Below the pieces are notes generated by a model. That model made no database searches, had not been told where the DNA came from, and saw nothing but the letters and a program-made list of their open reading frames with translations. Below, piece by piece: positions 21,723 to 33,501 of a stretch of DNA of 64,000 nucleotides. The DNA lies in the NCBI GenBank assembly GCA_020002185.1, contig CM034537.1:12852625-12916624 (forward strand), written 5' to 3'. The stretch's first letter is position 1, and each line of letters opens with the position of its first letter. A program made the position numbers and the translations under genes. The stretch comes from Paraescarpia echinospica (taxonomy: Eukaryota > Annelida > Polychaeta > Sabellida > Siboglinidae).

Positions 21723-23799
21723 GCGCGGCGTGTGCTCTTGCTATTTCTGGCAGGGTGCCAGCCACCAAAAGCCCCCTACGCGCCATTGTATATAAACATT
21801 GCAACCAAACACAAAAATAGCGTATATATTTCCTATGCTAAACATGTCGGATGATAGTCTAAACGTATGAGCCGCGTACGTAATTTTATTAAAGTGAGTT
21901 GTTTTGGGTTATCTGACTTATATATACAGTATTTGGAATAAAGTATACACTGCCTTGCCCTAAAACATAATATAGGCCCTACAATTTCAAAACAACGTGC
22001 AGCGTCTTAGAAAATGACATGCCATTTCTTTATAATCAGCTCAATTATGACTAGTAGGAAAACGGTTTTAATAGTGTGCCGTAGTTCAACGCCATTGTAG
22101 AATGGGCATTAACCAATAGTATTGTTACAGATTGGCAGTGCTTCTATAACTAGATCAGCGGTTGACCATAACCCATGGGTCGCGACCCAAAATTGTGTCA
22201 CCATGCCGTTTTATATGGGTCGCTAAGAATCTCCAGTGAATGCCCCAGGTTTTCTTTATTGTTCTGCTTGCCCCCACTACACGCACTGTAGACGATTATA
22301 TGCATACCAAATGTTGTATGGATATGAAACGTCATGTAATAAAGGCCTAATATCAACTACACGCAACATTTGGCATAAATTGTTTGTCTCGCATTTTAAT
22401 TTATCCATGTTTGGCAAGCACGATTTATTTATGTTTTATTGATTGGGTTCTTTAAAAAAAATCCTTATGTGAACAAGCTAGTTTTGTAATTAGTCTTTAG
22501 TTAGTTTTTTATTTAACTTAGAATACCACATCGTTACACGAGAACTGTTTAGTATCAAACAGTAATTTTGCTCAAAGCTCAAAGCGTCACTTGCGATGTT
22601 TTATCAGCACACTATCGATATGTCATAATCTCCACGCTCTTAAATTATAATCACCAAAGTTAACAAAACAAAAAATAGAATCATAAAAATTAAATAAACA
22701 ATTTAATAACAAATGATAATATAATAATAATAATGATAACTAATCAATTAGAGAGAAAACAGTAAACTCTCCCGGGATGTAGGTTTTTGACTGAAATAAT
22801 CCTCTATGCCCGGCCAGAATATTATATATCTTCCTAAATTTTAACTAATATTCGCTTTCGAATCGAGAGGCTTTCCGATAGAAAGTTGTTCATTTTCGTG
22901 GATATCTGGAAACAACATTTTAGTATTCAGATCTAAGTTTTCTCGAAATGGAAAAGCATGCGCCACTGCACCATATCTTAGTCGACACGAGACTGGCCGA
23001 CATGATATTCGTCAGAGAATTCAGATCCCATCACAGCGTTGATAACACGATACGTCAATAACTCCTCTCTGCTCGATAATCTTAGTGGCGCTTGTTTGGT
23101 TAAGTATCGAACAGAGGTCGACGAAGCTCGAAGCCTGGGCGACTGCAAGAATGTGACAGAATATCATGGAACGTATGGAATAGATACGCAAAACTTTCCA
23201 GACTTCAATGTTGGTGATAAACAATGCGGTCTTTCTGCTTGCTTCTCTGCAGGAGTTCGCTGCATTACTGCGACCGCAGTTGGACTTCTTAAACCGTCGT
23301 GGTCAAGAGCGTACTGCAGTCGACTTTCCATAGATGAAACGGAGGATACATCGCCACGATTAAGTAGTGGCACTGCAGGAGTTAGCCTACTGACTTCCCT
23401 GTTGCTCATTCCAGTCGTAAAACAAATGGGTTTCGCCAACAACAAAATCATCAAAGAAAGAAATACGTTTCTCCTGCTTTTTAAACAAGTCCAGGTCCTC
23501 ATACAAACTAATCTTGAAACAGAGCTACTCCTCTTTCTCCGTGTGGTGGTAGGTAACATCATGTCGGAGAACGCACATTTTCACACACACACACAAACGG
23601 ATTGGACAACTTGTTGCGCTCGCCATTCGAGCAGAAGAGGACGGACTTCCTTTTGCATATGTCAGTCGAATATAACCATGTGTCATTTTGTTCTGTATTG
23701 ACTTTGCGCTAAGAACAATCCGAAAGGTGATATTTTGAATACCGGCTACGTAACTGAATTTCTGTTTAATGTCAGGAAATTGTTTGTTAAATTATGGTG
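21723..23799. other. Unassigned; possible hAT terminus at 22156 and one long unexplained frame
   Basis: CAGCGGTTGACCATAACCC followed by the palindrome GGGTCGCGACCC (22177-22188) looks like a hAT-type left end, but no right end was found. A 220-codon plus-strand frame at 23039-23701 overlaps a 132-codon minus frame; neither shows a domain, and the plus frame runs through a CA repeat near its end. I do not call a gene. Confidence 0.45.
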
Positions 23800-24010
23800 T
23801 TGTGGTTTATAGTTATAATCAATGGTACTATGTTTCAACTGTCTCTCGACCGAGAGAACCCGTGTTCGATTCCTGTAAGTGAGGTGTCGAACCTTGGGCA
23901 AGTTCGTTCACTCTACGTTGATCCATTTCAGTCAGCTATATGAATGTTTCCAAGTATAAAGTGTTTTGAGCAGTCCCAAGGACTGAATACAGTGCAATAT
24001 ATAGAACTTA
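23800..24010 (+). repeat. tRNA-derived SINE with a CR1/L2-like tail
   Basis: GTGTTCGATTCC (B box) at about 23861 follows a degenerate tRNA-like head. It is followed by CCTTGGGCAAGTTCGTTCAC and the tail TATAAAGTGTTTTGAGCAGTC...ATATATAGAACTT. The tail matches the truncated piece at 52735-52785 (AAGCGCTTTGAGCAGTCCTG, CGCTATATAAGAACT), so both are one SINE family. Confidence 0.6.
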
Positions 24011-24518
24011 AAATTACTTTTACGTGGGTGGGGCCCCTGGTGCCCTGGTCTCCGGGACACGAGCCCAGTTGCCACTATGGTAATATGCCGCTACAATGAT
24101 TATGTCATACATAGCATTGCGGCGTTGTTTGTTCCACTTGGTAACCTTTGATACGTTTCCTTTGAATGTGCTTGTAAGAGGAAATTTCTCAACAATAATA
24201 AAGAAGCCGTGTTTTTGCCGGCGGCCCCTAGGAGACATTCCTTAGGCGCAGACACAGGTGTGACTGATAGAGATCGCAAACTTAGCTGGATACAGGTTGA
24301 TATAATACGTCTTTTTTAACAAAGTGTTCATGTCAATGTCAACATCTCTACAGCTAGGTGCACAAACAAAAAACATCAGGTGCACACACAGAACACGTCA
24401 CTCACCACATACATACGCGCGCAGGCACGCACGCACGTACGCACGCACAAAGCGACATGAATAACTGAAGCGTATGGGTTCAACAAATGGTGTCGGCGAA
24501 CTCGCATATTTTGTCTAC
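24011..24518. other. Unassigned; CGCA/CACG microsatellite at about 24415-24450
   Basis: No gene recognised. Confidence 0.55.
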
Positions 24519-27500
24519 TAGCCTAGGCACACAATTTCAAAAGGACTCTAAAACACTTTAGGCGTACCTAAATGTTACAAGCTGTCATCCATGCCAGGAT
24601 TTATATATGTGACCTTTACCGGTTATAACCAGCCCGGGTGACACTTTCTATTGTGATTTTGTACTGCGTAGTGAGCTAAAAAAACACCTTAGGGGTACCT
24701 AAATGTTACAACCTGTGATCCATGCCAGGATTTATATATATGACCTTCACCGGTTATAACCAGCCCGGGTGACACTTTGTTTGTGATTTTTTTTACTGTG
24801 TAGTGAGCTATTCTGTGAAAATGGAGGCAGGGCTTTTTGAAAGTTTTTCAATTTGTACATAATCGGCTATATATATACTAATTATGGGGATACACGGTAC
24901 ATTTTGTGTCAGCATGTGTGAAAAAACGAGACATGTATGTGTAGCAAATATTACATCAATATAATTGATAGAATTAAAATGAAAGCAAAAAAACATACCA
25001 AATTATATTGAAATGTTAGTTAGGTTTCGTGACGGAAGGTGTACGATAGCTCAACACAATTAATTTCATACGTGGCACATGACAACTATTTTTATATAAG
25101 AAAACCTTCCCAATTCATTTCCAAATAAAACAACACTAGATTTTCTGACAAACAGTGTAATATATAGCATACACAATCAAAATAATAACCCTACCACCGT
25201 ATAATTGGCAATATATGTACTAATTACAAGGTTACATAGCTAATTCAAAATGTTTCGAATGGTGAGATACGTATTTGCAGTTAAAGCGCACACTAATATT
25301 GTAGACGAAGTTGAAAGAAACACAACATATGCTAAGATATATTAACAATTTAGTTTGACGGGTGGAAATACGTGCAAATCATTATTTACACATTTGGTGC
25401 ATGACAATTATGTTTTATCTCCGAACAATCCCAGTTAATTTCCCAATAAAACAACAGTATATTTTCTGACAAACAATGTAATAGTTTGCATACAAAACCG
25501 AAATACTAACCATACCCCCTTATTTTCATAACCACCGTCTTCAAACACAATCCACTATATATCTACTATTCGAAGAGCTACAGAGGTAATTTTTATTTCA
25601 AAATGTTTGTAAAGGAAATATACGAATGTATAGCTAATACGAATGCCATTATTGAGACCTACTTGAAAGAAAAGTTGAACATATGCTTTGATTGTATTAA
25701 CATTTTCATTTGGTTTATTGACCGAAGGTGTACAATATTTCAAATCATTACTTACACACGTGGCGAATGACAATTATTTTTATCTCGCAACAATCCCAGT
25801 TCATTTTTAAATAAAAAAAACATTAGCTTGTCGACAACTAATGTAATATATTGCTTACAAAGCCAAAACACTAACCCTACCCTCTTAGTTTTCATAACCA
25901 CCGTACTCAAACACAATAGGCTATATATATATATTAATTGCAGAGCTACATAGCTAATGTTGGTTTTAAAATGTTTTGATAGATAACCTACGTATTTGTT
26001 ATTAATGTAGATATCAATATTACATACCTACTTGAGCGAAAAACACAAAATAGGCTTAGATATGTTAACGAATGTAGTTTGTTTTAAATTTAGTTTGGTT
26101 TACAAATTTAGTTTGGTTTAGTGACCGAACTTGTACAACAGTTCACTGTATTACTGATTTATTACATGCCGCATGACTATTCCAGTTTATTTCCAAATGA
26201 AACATCAGTACTTGGTAAAAATATCTTGCATACATAATCAAAACAATAACGTTACCCCCTTACTTTTCATAACCGTCTTCCTGAAACACAATCGGTTATA
26301 TATCAACTAATTACAGAGCTGCGTAGGTAAACTTGGTATCGTTATGGTAGATATAGTACGTTACATATTCGTGGTAAGATGCATGTCAATATTATTTACA
26401 TAATCGAAAATAAAACAGATATGCCATCAGATAGTAAATTTAAGTTTGTTTTCGTGACCGACGGTTAACAATATTGGTGAACAATATTTCATATCATTAC
26501 TTACATTCGTGGCACATGACAATTGTTTTTAGTTCAAAATAATCCCTCTTCATTTCCAAATAAAATAATGTTAGACTGTCTGACAAACAAGGTAATCTAT
26601 TGCATGCAAAACCAAAACACTAACACTACCCTCTTATTTTGCATGACCGTCAAACGTCGAACAGATTCGGCTATAATGATAGATCTACTAATTACAGGAC
26701 TACATGGCTAACTTTGTTATCAAAATGTTTACAATTGTACGTTGCGTAGTTGTATTAAATACGTATTTCAATGTTATAGACGGATTTAAAGGGAAGCACA
26801 CACTATACCAACATGTATTAACATTGTAGTTGGATTTTGTGACGGACGGTGAGTAATACTTCAAATCATTACTTACATCCATGGAACATGACACTTTTAT
26901 TTGTAACTGAAGAGTCAAGCTATTCATACGTCAACTAACATGACATTGTGCGCTTCATAAACGCACAAAATATATAATATGTGTAGCATCTACGTACCAC
27001 ACTCTTTATAACAGGTTGATCTTACATGTAACCGGGGGGAGGCAATTATGGTGAAACCAAATGGCAGTACTTAGAAATTGTGAGCTTTCATATCTGGAAG
27101 CGTTGCAAAAATGTTCCATGGTCGTGATGTTCATCTACTCAAATCATCCCATGAAAGTCTATGTAAGTGTCCTGTACCATATGCTGATGCAACTTGTCAA
27201 GCAGGTCTTGAAATATTATCTTAAGCAAATATTCCTATTCGTTGGTGCTTTTTACTCCATTACAGTGTAAATTGCAACACAATGTAGTCAAGAACTTTGG
27301 ACAAGAAGAGCTACTGCTATAGGCTATTGTATTTGAATACGGTGGTTATAAAAAACTAAGGGGTAGATTTAGTGTTTTGGCTTTGTATACAATATGTTAA
27401 ATTCGTTGTCTGATAAACTAATGCTACTTTATTTGGAAAGGAACTGCAATTATTGCGAGATAAAAATAATTGTCATGCGCCACTTGTAAGTAATGATTTG

Positions 27501-28601
27501 AACTATAACGTACACCTTCGGACACTAAACCAAATGAAAATGTTAACACAATCAGAGCATATGTTGTGCTTTTCTTTCAGGTACATCTGGAATAATGGCA
27601 TTAATATTAAATGCAAAATTCGTATCTTAATTTCCCTAACATTTTGAAATAAAAACTACCTATGTAGCTCTGCAAATAGTATATATATAGTCGATTGTGT
27701 TTGAAGATGGTGGTTATGAAAAATAAGGGGGTAGGGTTAGCGTTTCGGTCTTGTATGCAAACTATTACATTGTTTGTCAGAAAAGCGAGTGTTATTTTAT
27801 TTGGAAATGAACTGGGATTGTTGGGAGATAAAACATAATTGTCATGGTAATTAATGATTTGAACTAATGCCCACCCTTCACGAAACCAAACTAAATTTTT
27901 CATATATCTTAGCACATGTTGTGTTTTTCTTTCAACTTCGTCTACAATATTGATGTGTGCATTAACTACAAAGACGTATCTCACCATTCATACCAAAGTT
28001 AGCGAAGTAACCTTGTAATTAATACATATATTGCAGATTATGGTCTTGGGTGGCGGTTATGAAAAATGAGGGAGTAGAGTTATTATTTTGTTTGTGTATG
28101 CAATATATTGCATCGTTTGTCGGATAATCTAGAGTTTGTTTTATTTGGAAATGAATTGGAAGTTTATGTTTTAAAAATAGTTGTCATGTGCCACGTATGA
28201 AAGTAATTGTTTTGAACTATTGTACACCGTCGATCACGAAACCTATCTAAAATGTCAATATAATTTGGTACATTTTGTGCTTACATTTCAATTCTATCTC
28301 CTCTATTGATTTACGATTTGTTGCACACAGATGCCTCGTTTTTCCACACATGCTGGCATAAAATGTTATCATGTAGCCCTATAATTAGTAAATATATAGC
28401 CGATTATGTACATGTTGAAAAACCTTCAAAACGCCCTGCACCATTATCCCAAAATAGCTCACTACGTAATACAAAATCACAATAGAAAGTGTTGTGACTG
28501 GTAGAGGTCACAGATAATTCCTGGCACAGGTGACAGCTTTTAACATTTCGGTACCCCTACTGTGATTTATATAACCCTTTTGAGATGTTGGGCCTAGACT
28601 A
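24519..28601. mobile_element. Foldback-type element with long inverted arms made of ~370 bp subrepeats (4.1 kb)
   Basis: The outer ends are inverted: TAGCCTAGGC at 24519 and the inverse of TAGTCTAGGC ending at 28601, followed inward by CAAAAGG, GGTACC(T/G)AAATGTTA and CACAAT/AATCGGCTATATAT blocks in mirror order. The left arm contains about five tandem units with anchors like CCAAATAAAACAAC near 25121, 25440, 25800, 26195 and 26555. The right arm holds about three inverted units near 27410, 27790 and 28150. Unit length is 320-390 bp. An ordinary 129 bp tandem duplication (24551/24682) lies in the left end. No transposase is seen; a central 69-codon frame at 27061-27270 is unassigned. No clear target duplication. 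Confidence 0.65.
24551..24809 (+). repeat. Tandem duplication, ~130 bp unit, two copies
   Basis: Blocks CCATGCCAGGATTTATATAT, CCGGTTATAACCAGCCCGGG and GTAGTGAGCTA occur in both copies. The mirror arm at 28487-28570 has a single copy. Confidence 0.8.
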
Positions 28602-29198
28602 TACTACTTCGTGGCTTGGAGATCATATTAAAGCAATTCTTTGGGAATATTAATATATTTATGTTGTACAGAATTATTCATTAATCTTGTTAATATGACT
28701 AATTCGTGTAAATATATACATTTATTTTCTAGAATTGTGGTTAATTAATCACTAAGGGATCAACTCAGAACGTCAATGTCCGATATAAGAAGAATTACTT
28801 TCATCTCGCCTCAGCCCCCACCCCCAAGACGAAAGTTTTTTAAACATTGATATGATGACATCAATATATTAACAATATATGTCCGAAGCGTAAAATATCA
28901 ATATCCGACGCCATACGAAACTGCCTCTAACCTAAAAAACGAAAGTAATTTCGTTTGATATTGGACATCGACGTTCTGAGATGATCCATAATGACTATGA
29001 CAATACACCAGTATCATAACTCTACTCTGCGTACGGGGAGTTTCCAGTTCGCGCAAGCATTCACTATCCATATAAGACATGCTCATGAATATTCGGTACC
29101 TTCGAATAATGTTCTAGAAAAGATTGATTAGTTGAATGAGACCTCATAAGACCATAATATATTAACCTCAATATATACATACTAGTTAGTCAATATAA
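28602..29198. other. Unassigned AT-rich sequence (same at 36387-36983)
   Basis: No gene seen. Present identically in both halves of the duplication. Confidence 0.6.
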
Positions 29199-29220
29199 TT
29201 TAACAAGATTTAACAAGATT

Positions 29221-29248
29221 GCCACCCAGAGAATTAACTCTAGGTGGC
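29221..29248 (-). promoter_or_regulatory. CR1 3' UTR stem-loop (left copy)
   Basis: GCCACC (29221-29226) pairs with GGTGGC (29243-29248), then one mismatch, then AGAG/CTCT. Repeated at 37006-37033. Confidence 0.6.
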
Positions 29249-29296
29249 AGGTGGACAAGGAAGCCCTTTGGCTTATCGAGAGTCCGACCCTTTTAT

Positions 29297-30925
29297 CTAT
29301 GTGTATCCCGCCCGTCTGAGGTATGTGTCGATTTTATTTTTAAACATATTCACGCTACTAGCACCCACACAATCAGCAGGTAATCTGTTCCATTCATTTA
29401 CAGTCCTTTGTGAAAATGAAAACTTTCTTATATCCAATCTACTCTGCTCCTTTGCCAATGTAAGTTCATGTCCTCTAGTCCTTCTATCTTTCTTAACTGA
29501 GAAAAAAATATTTCTATCAATATTTTCATAACCCTTCAATATTTTAAACACTTCTATCTGATCTCCTCTCAATCTCCTGGTCTCTAGTGTTGTTAAACCG
29601 CATTTTTTTAGGCGTATTTCGTAACTAAGATCCCTCAGTTTTGGTATCATTTTAGTTGCTCTCCTCTGCACTCTTTCTAGCATATCTATGTCCTTCCTGC
29701 GATATGGCCTCCACGCTTGAATACAATATTCTAAATGAGGCCTAACTATTGTTTTGTACAGCGGTATTATTAGCTCTTTTTCCTTATACGTTATGTTTCG
29801 CCTAATTAATCCAAGGATTTGATTTCCCTTTGAAGCTGCAATTCCGCACTGCTCTGAAACCTTCATATCAGCACTAATGGTTAACCCTAAGTCCTTTTCT
29901 TTTACAGTAGTACTTAGTACAGTACCCCCCATTGTATATTCTACTTCTTCGTTCCCATGTCCTGTGTGGAGGCATTTACATTTCCCAAAATTGAACAGCA
30001 TTTGCCACTTTTCAGACCATTTGATCAACCTGTCAAGATCATCTTGTAAATGCTGTCTATCTCCATCACTTTTAATCCTTCTAAACACTTTTGTATCATC
30101 CGCAAATTTCAACACCTTGCTTGTTATTTCATCATCCAAATCGTTGATATATATTAAGAATAATATAGGACCTAATACTGATCCCTGTGGTACCCCACTC
30201 AATACTGATTTCCAGTTTGAAGCCTCCCCATCAACTACTACACGTTGTCTTCTGTCAATCAACCATTGTTCTATCCAGTTTATTATACCATTTCCTATGC
30301 CATGGGCCTTTAGTTTAAGCAGTAATCTTTGATGTGGTACTTTGTCGAAAGCTTTTTGAAAATCTAAGTAGACGATATCTACTGGTGATCCCTCATCTAC
30401 CCACTTAGTGATGTCTTCCAAAAAACATAACATATTTGTTAAGCATGACCTCGCTTTAAAAAAACCATGTTGAGATGGGTTTATCAAGTTTTGTTTAACA
30501 AGAAAATCCACCATGTGATCTTTAATTAGTCTTTCTAACAATTTATAAATCACTGATGTTAAACTCACTGGTCTATAGTTCTCTGACTTGTTTCTCGAAC
30601 CTTTTTTGAATAACGGTATAATGTTTGCTTCTTTCCATTCTAAAGGAACCACTCCCTCTTCTAATGACAAGTTGAAAACTGTTGCAAGCGGTATGCTAAT
30701 TTGTTCTACAATTTCCAATAGTAGTTTGGGTGGAATACCATCCACTCCAGGTGATTTATTATCCTTCATAGCCCTTATTTTCTTACCTACCATTTCCGGG
30801 GTTACAATTAATTGTCCTAAATAGTCTGAATCTGCCCCCTTGAACTTAGCCTCTGGTACTGGCAGTGAACTAATATCTTCCCTGGTAAACACTGAACTAA
30901 AGTACTCATTCAGGTCTTCTGCCAT
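29297..30925 (-). CDS. CR1 ORF2 reverse transcriptase region, 542 codons open
   Basis: Open for 542 codons, starting at an internal Met; the natural ORF2 would continue upstream but one base is missing near 30932. Domains: RT palm with NYRPVSLTS (res. 116-124), YLDFQKAFDKVPH (motif A, Asp near 188), GVPQGSVLGPILFLIYINDL (motif B, 244-263) and FADD (motif C, 274-277), then thumb and the CR1 C-terminal domain ending RRAGYT. It copies CR1 RNA into DNA at the nicked target. All catalytic aspartates are present, so this part is potentially functional. The other copy of the duplication has five frame breaks over the same stretch. Confidence 0.9.
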   Translation of the reverse strand: MAEDLNEYFSSVFTREDISSLPVPEAKFKGADSDYLGQLIVTPEMVGKKIRAMKDNKSPGVDGIPPKLLLEIVEQISIPLATVFNLSLEEGVVPLEWKEANIIPLFKKGSRNKSENYRPVSLTSVIYKLLERLIKDHMVDFLVKQNLINPSQHGFFKARSCLTNMLCFLEDITKWVDEGSPVDIVYLDFQKAFDKVPHQRLLLKLKAHGIGNGIINWIEQWLIDRRQRVVVDGEASNWKSVLSGVPQGSVLGPILFLIYINDLDDEITSKVLKFADDTKVFRRIKSDGDRQHLQDDLDRLIKWSEKWQMLFNFGKCKCLHTGHGNEEVEYTMGGTVLSTTVKEKDLGLTISADMKVSEQCGIAASKGNQILGLIRRNITYKEKELIIPLYKTIVRPHLEYCIQAWRPYRRKDIDMLERVQRRATKMIPKLRDLSYEIRLKKCGLTTLETRRLRGDQIEVFKILKGYENIDRNIFFSVKKDRRTRGHELTLAKEQSRLDIRKFSFSQRTVNEWNRLPADCVGASSVNMFKNKIDTYLRRAGYT

Positions 30926-31557
30926 TAAGAATCCTCTGATATTATATTTCCAGCACTATCTTCTAGAGGACCGACTTTATCTTGAACTTTCTGTTTGCTT
31001 CGAACATACGCATAAAAACTCTTGCTGTCATGTTTTATACTACTAGCTAATTGTTGTTCATAGCTTCTCTTTGAATTTCTAATTTCAGCTGTAGCTTGGT
31101 TAAGTGCTTCTTTATAACTGTTGTAGTCTTCATCATTTCCAGTACATCTGTATGACTTCCACATCATTTGTTTGTACTTAATTTTTCTAATGGCTTTTTT
31201 CGATAAGTGTTTCTTTTTGGACCGTTTTCCTTGTTTTTTGAAGGGTACAAATTTATCGACTATGCACTTAATTTCACTCTTTAATACATTCCAGCATTCT
31301 GTTGCCGTCTTATTTTTCAGTGTGTTATTCCAGTCTATCTTTGCTAAATATTTCCTCATGTCCTTATACCTTCCTTTGTGGAAATTTCTCCTATACTGCT
31401 TTTTACTATTCCTTTCTGATTTTACTTTGATGGTAAAATGTATCTGGTTGTGATCGCTACTCCCCAGTGGCTCACATATCTTGACATTGTCAACTAATTC
31501 ATTCTGTGAGGACAAAACTATGTCTAACACATTCTCACCCCTGGTTGGTTCTAGCAC
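30925..31557 (-). pseudogene. CR1 ORF2 endonuclease C-terminal part and linker (210 codons)
   Basis: Starts within the endonuclease: EPTRGENVLDIVLSSQNELV and GSSDHNQIHF, where SDH (res. 34-36) is the last catalytic block of APE-type endonucleases. It continues through a Lys/Arg-rich linker (KKHLSKKAIRKIKYKQMMWK) to GPLEDSAGNIISEDS, where a one-base deletion separates it from the RT frame. Upstream it is separated from the rest of the endonuclease by a one-base change near 31585. Confidence 0.88.
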
Positions 31558-31583
31558 ATGTTGAGAAAGGAATGTATCTTGAA

Positions 31584-32093
31584 CTAAACTAAAAACTTGT
31601 GGTCCTCACTCCCCATACTCTGTAGAGATTTCCATTGTATATGCCCGTGGTTAAAATCCCCCATAATAATACAGTCCCGTTTGCTTACTTCCCTTATAGC
31701 GTTTTGTATTTTTTCATTCTCTTCTATGCTTATGTTTGGACTTCGATAAACTAACCCAACTGTTAACGTTGAGTTTCCTGTAACTATGTTACACCAAACA
31801 GCTTCTTCGCAATCTGCTTCTCTTTCTAATTTTATTTCATAAGCCTGAATAGATTCTTTAATATATAAAATAACTCCACCTCCCTTTCTTCCTATTCTAT
31901 CTTTTCTAAACATTACATATCCTGTCAGTCCCAATTCAGCATCTGATATATCGGTGGTGGTCCAGGATTCGGTTATACCTATTATATGAGGGTCAATATC
32001 TTCTACCATAATGTTTAGTTCATTTCTTTTGTTTACTATACTCCTTGCATTTAAACAAACACATTTATATCCAGCTTCAGAAGAGTTTTCCAC
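31584..32093 (-). pseudogene. CR1 ORF2 endonuclease N-terminal part (169 codons)
   Basis: APE-type endonuclease: CVCLNARSIVNKRNELNIMV (start, with the conserved Asn), IIGITESW (catalytic Glu near res. 42), GLVYRSPN (112-120) and IIMGDFNHG (GDFN at 145-148). Complete catalytic set up to the break at 31584. Nicks the genomic target to prime reverse transcription. Confidence 0.9.
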
Positions 32094-32172
32094 ACTGTTA
32101 TTTGCTGATTTATTTGTGCTGTCTTTATCTATGCCTCCATTTTCAGGCTTTTCTGTGAGTCCCCCTGCGAAT

Positions 32173-33365
32173 CTAGTTTAAATAGATACAACCTGTCCCA
32201 CTGTCAACAGATCGCAGCAGGTTCTCTGAGAAAACTGCTGCCCCCTTTCCACTAAGATGGAGGCCATCTCTCATGTACATATCTTCCCTCCCAACAAAGT
32301 ATCCCCATAAATCTGTGAATCCCACCCCCTCTTCGTCACACATCTGCTCAACTAGTACGTTGATCGCCATCCTCTTACAGTTTCTATACGTTGCCCCCCT
32401 TCCTCCCATTACTGGCAAAATTCCTGACAGAATAACCTGTTCAACTCTCGTCTTCTGTAGCTTCCTCACTAACTGTCTATACTTCTGTACTATCGCAGTT
32501 GTTCCCTCCCTGTCTGCATTATTTGTTCCTACATGTACCAGTATAGACCCCCCCTTGCCATGTCCCAATACCTTCTCTACCCTGTCAGTTACATGTTCAA
32601 TCCTAGCCCCCGGTAAACAAACAACGATGTCCTTCCCCTCGCTCAGTGCCTTGTCCGTCTTTCTCATAATGGAGTCGCCCATAAACACCCTCTCTTTCCT
32701 CATTGCCCCCTCAATCACTGCCTTAGAATAGCTCCTTCTTCGGTTTGCATCTGTCTGCTTGTTGTCTTTCCCCCCTGTCGTCTTCTCTCCTGTCACATTC
32801 TCTTCCGATCCATTCTTTCCTGTCGCTTTTTCTCTTGTCACCTTCCCTTTATCGAATTCTCTTCTATCACATTTTCTCTCACTTCCTTTCTTCCCTTCTT
32901 CGTTCGTCCCATCTCGTTTTCCTCTCTCCTCTCCCTTCCCATCTTCCCTCCCTCCTTCTCTACGGTCACTTTCTTCCCTGTCACCTTCACGCTTGTCACG
33001 TTTTCTGTTGTCGATTTTCCAATTTCTTCTCCTCCAATCACCTTCCCTCCTCTCAATCTCCTTTCCTCAGTTTTCTTGCCACTGCTATTCTCCTTCAGTC
33101 TTGCAGTATTCTCACCTCTCTCCCTGTCGTCTCTCTTCATTCGACCTGCCTCCTTGCTAATTCCCATCTCCATTCCCTTCACAATATCTGTCAACCTAAC
33201 TATCTCCTTCTGCAGACACTCCACCTTCCAACACCCAATGCACTGAAAGGTGAATCCTTCTGCCCATGACTTCCCACAGCCGGACAATGCAAAATCTACC
33301 CAGCTGTGGCAGTGATCGCACACCAAGTGTCGCTTTGCCTTGACTTGCCGCTTGCAAGGCGCCAT
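32173..33365 (-). pseudogene. CR1 ORF1 (left copy): PHD-like finger, charged region, SGNH esterase domain; one frameshift
   Basis: Same protein as the intact 401-codon frame at 39966-41171, but split near 32840 by a lost base (CCCTTTATCGAATT against CCCTTTTATCGACTT) into 33365-32838 and 32841-32173. It also lacks 15 bases near 33255. N-terminal part: CDHCHSWVDFALSGCGK and CIGCWKVECL. C-terminal part: FMGDSIMRK, LVHVGTNN, DGLHLSGKG, the three SGNH blocks. Confidence 0.88.
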
Positions 33366-33501
33366 ATCCCGATCAGAAATTATTTAATAACTTAACTAAC
33401 TTAGTCTTTATAAAGACTGTTTCCTGTGTACTACAGCACACTTTAGGTTACAAATTTCAATTACACAGCCAACTATTTATCCGGACACGAACGCTAACAT
33501 T

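Larger units (their letters stand above)
26717..33501. repeat. Left copy of a 6.8 kb duplication flanking the assembly gap
   Basis: From TTATCAAAATGTTTACAATT at 26717 to CGAACGCTAACATT at 33501 this matches 34502-41307 in the same orientation. The offset is 7785 throughout 26717-29500 and drifts to 7806 across the CR1 because of small indels. It includes the right half of the foldback element and the whole visible CR1. Confidence 0.9.
29199..33501 (-). mobile_element. CR1-type LINE, near full-length (left copy)
   Basis: Minus-strand order: 5' sequence running into the gap, ORF1 (33365-32173), ORF2 endonuclease (32093-31584), linker (31557-30925), RT (30925-29297), 3' UTR with stem-loop (29221-29248), and a 3' tail of CTTGTTAAAT units (29199-29220). 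Short-repeat tails of this kind are a CR1 hallmark. No target duplication could be tested because the 5' end is not visible. Confidence 0.92.

Noticed and set aside
22156..22215. hAT-type left terminus
   Set aside because: Only one end is visible, so no element can be delimited.
23020..23224. Minus-strand RGVIDVSCYQRC, reminiscent of an insulin-type A chain
   Set aside because: It lacks the adjacent cysteine pair and the final cysteine, hits a stop at once, and no B chain is visible upstream.
23039..23701. 220-codon plus-strand frame
   Set aside because: No recognisable domain, overlapped by an equally plausible antisense frame, and it runs into a CA repeat; probably chance.
32273..33269. 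Plus-strand Ser/Pro/Leu-rich frames (also 40066-41040)
   Set aside because: Antisense shadows of CR1 ORF1's Lys/Glu-rich region.
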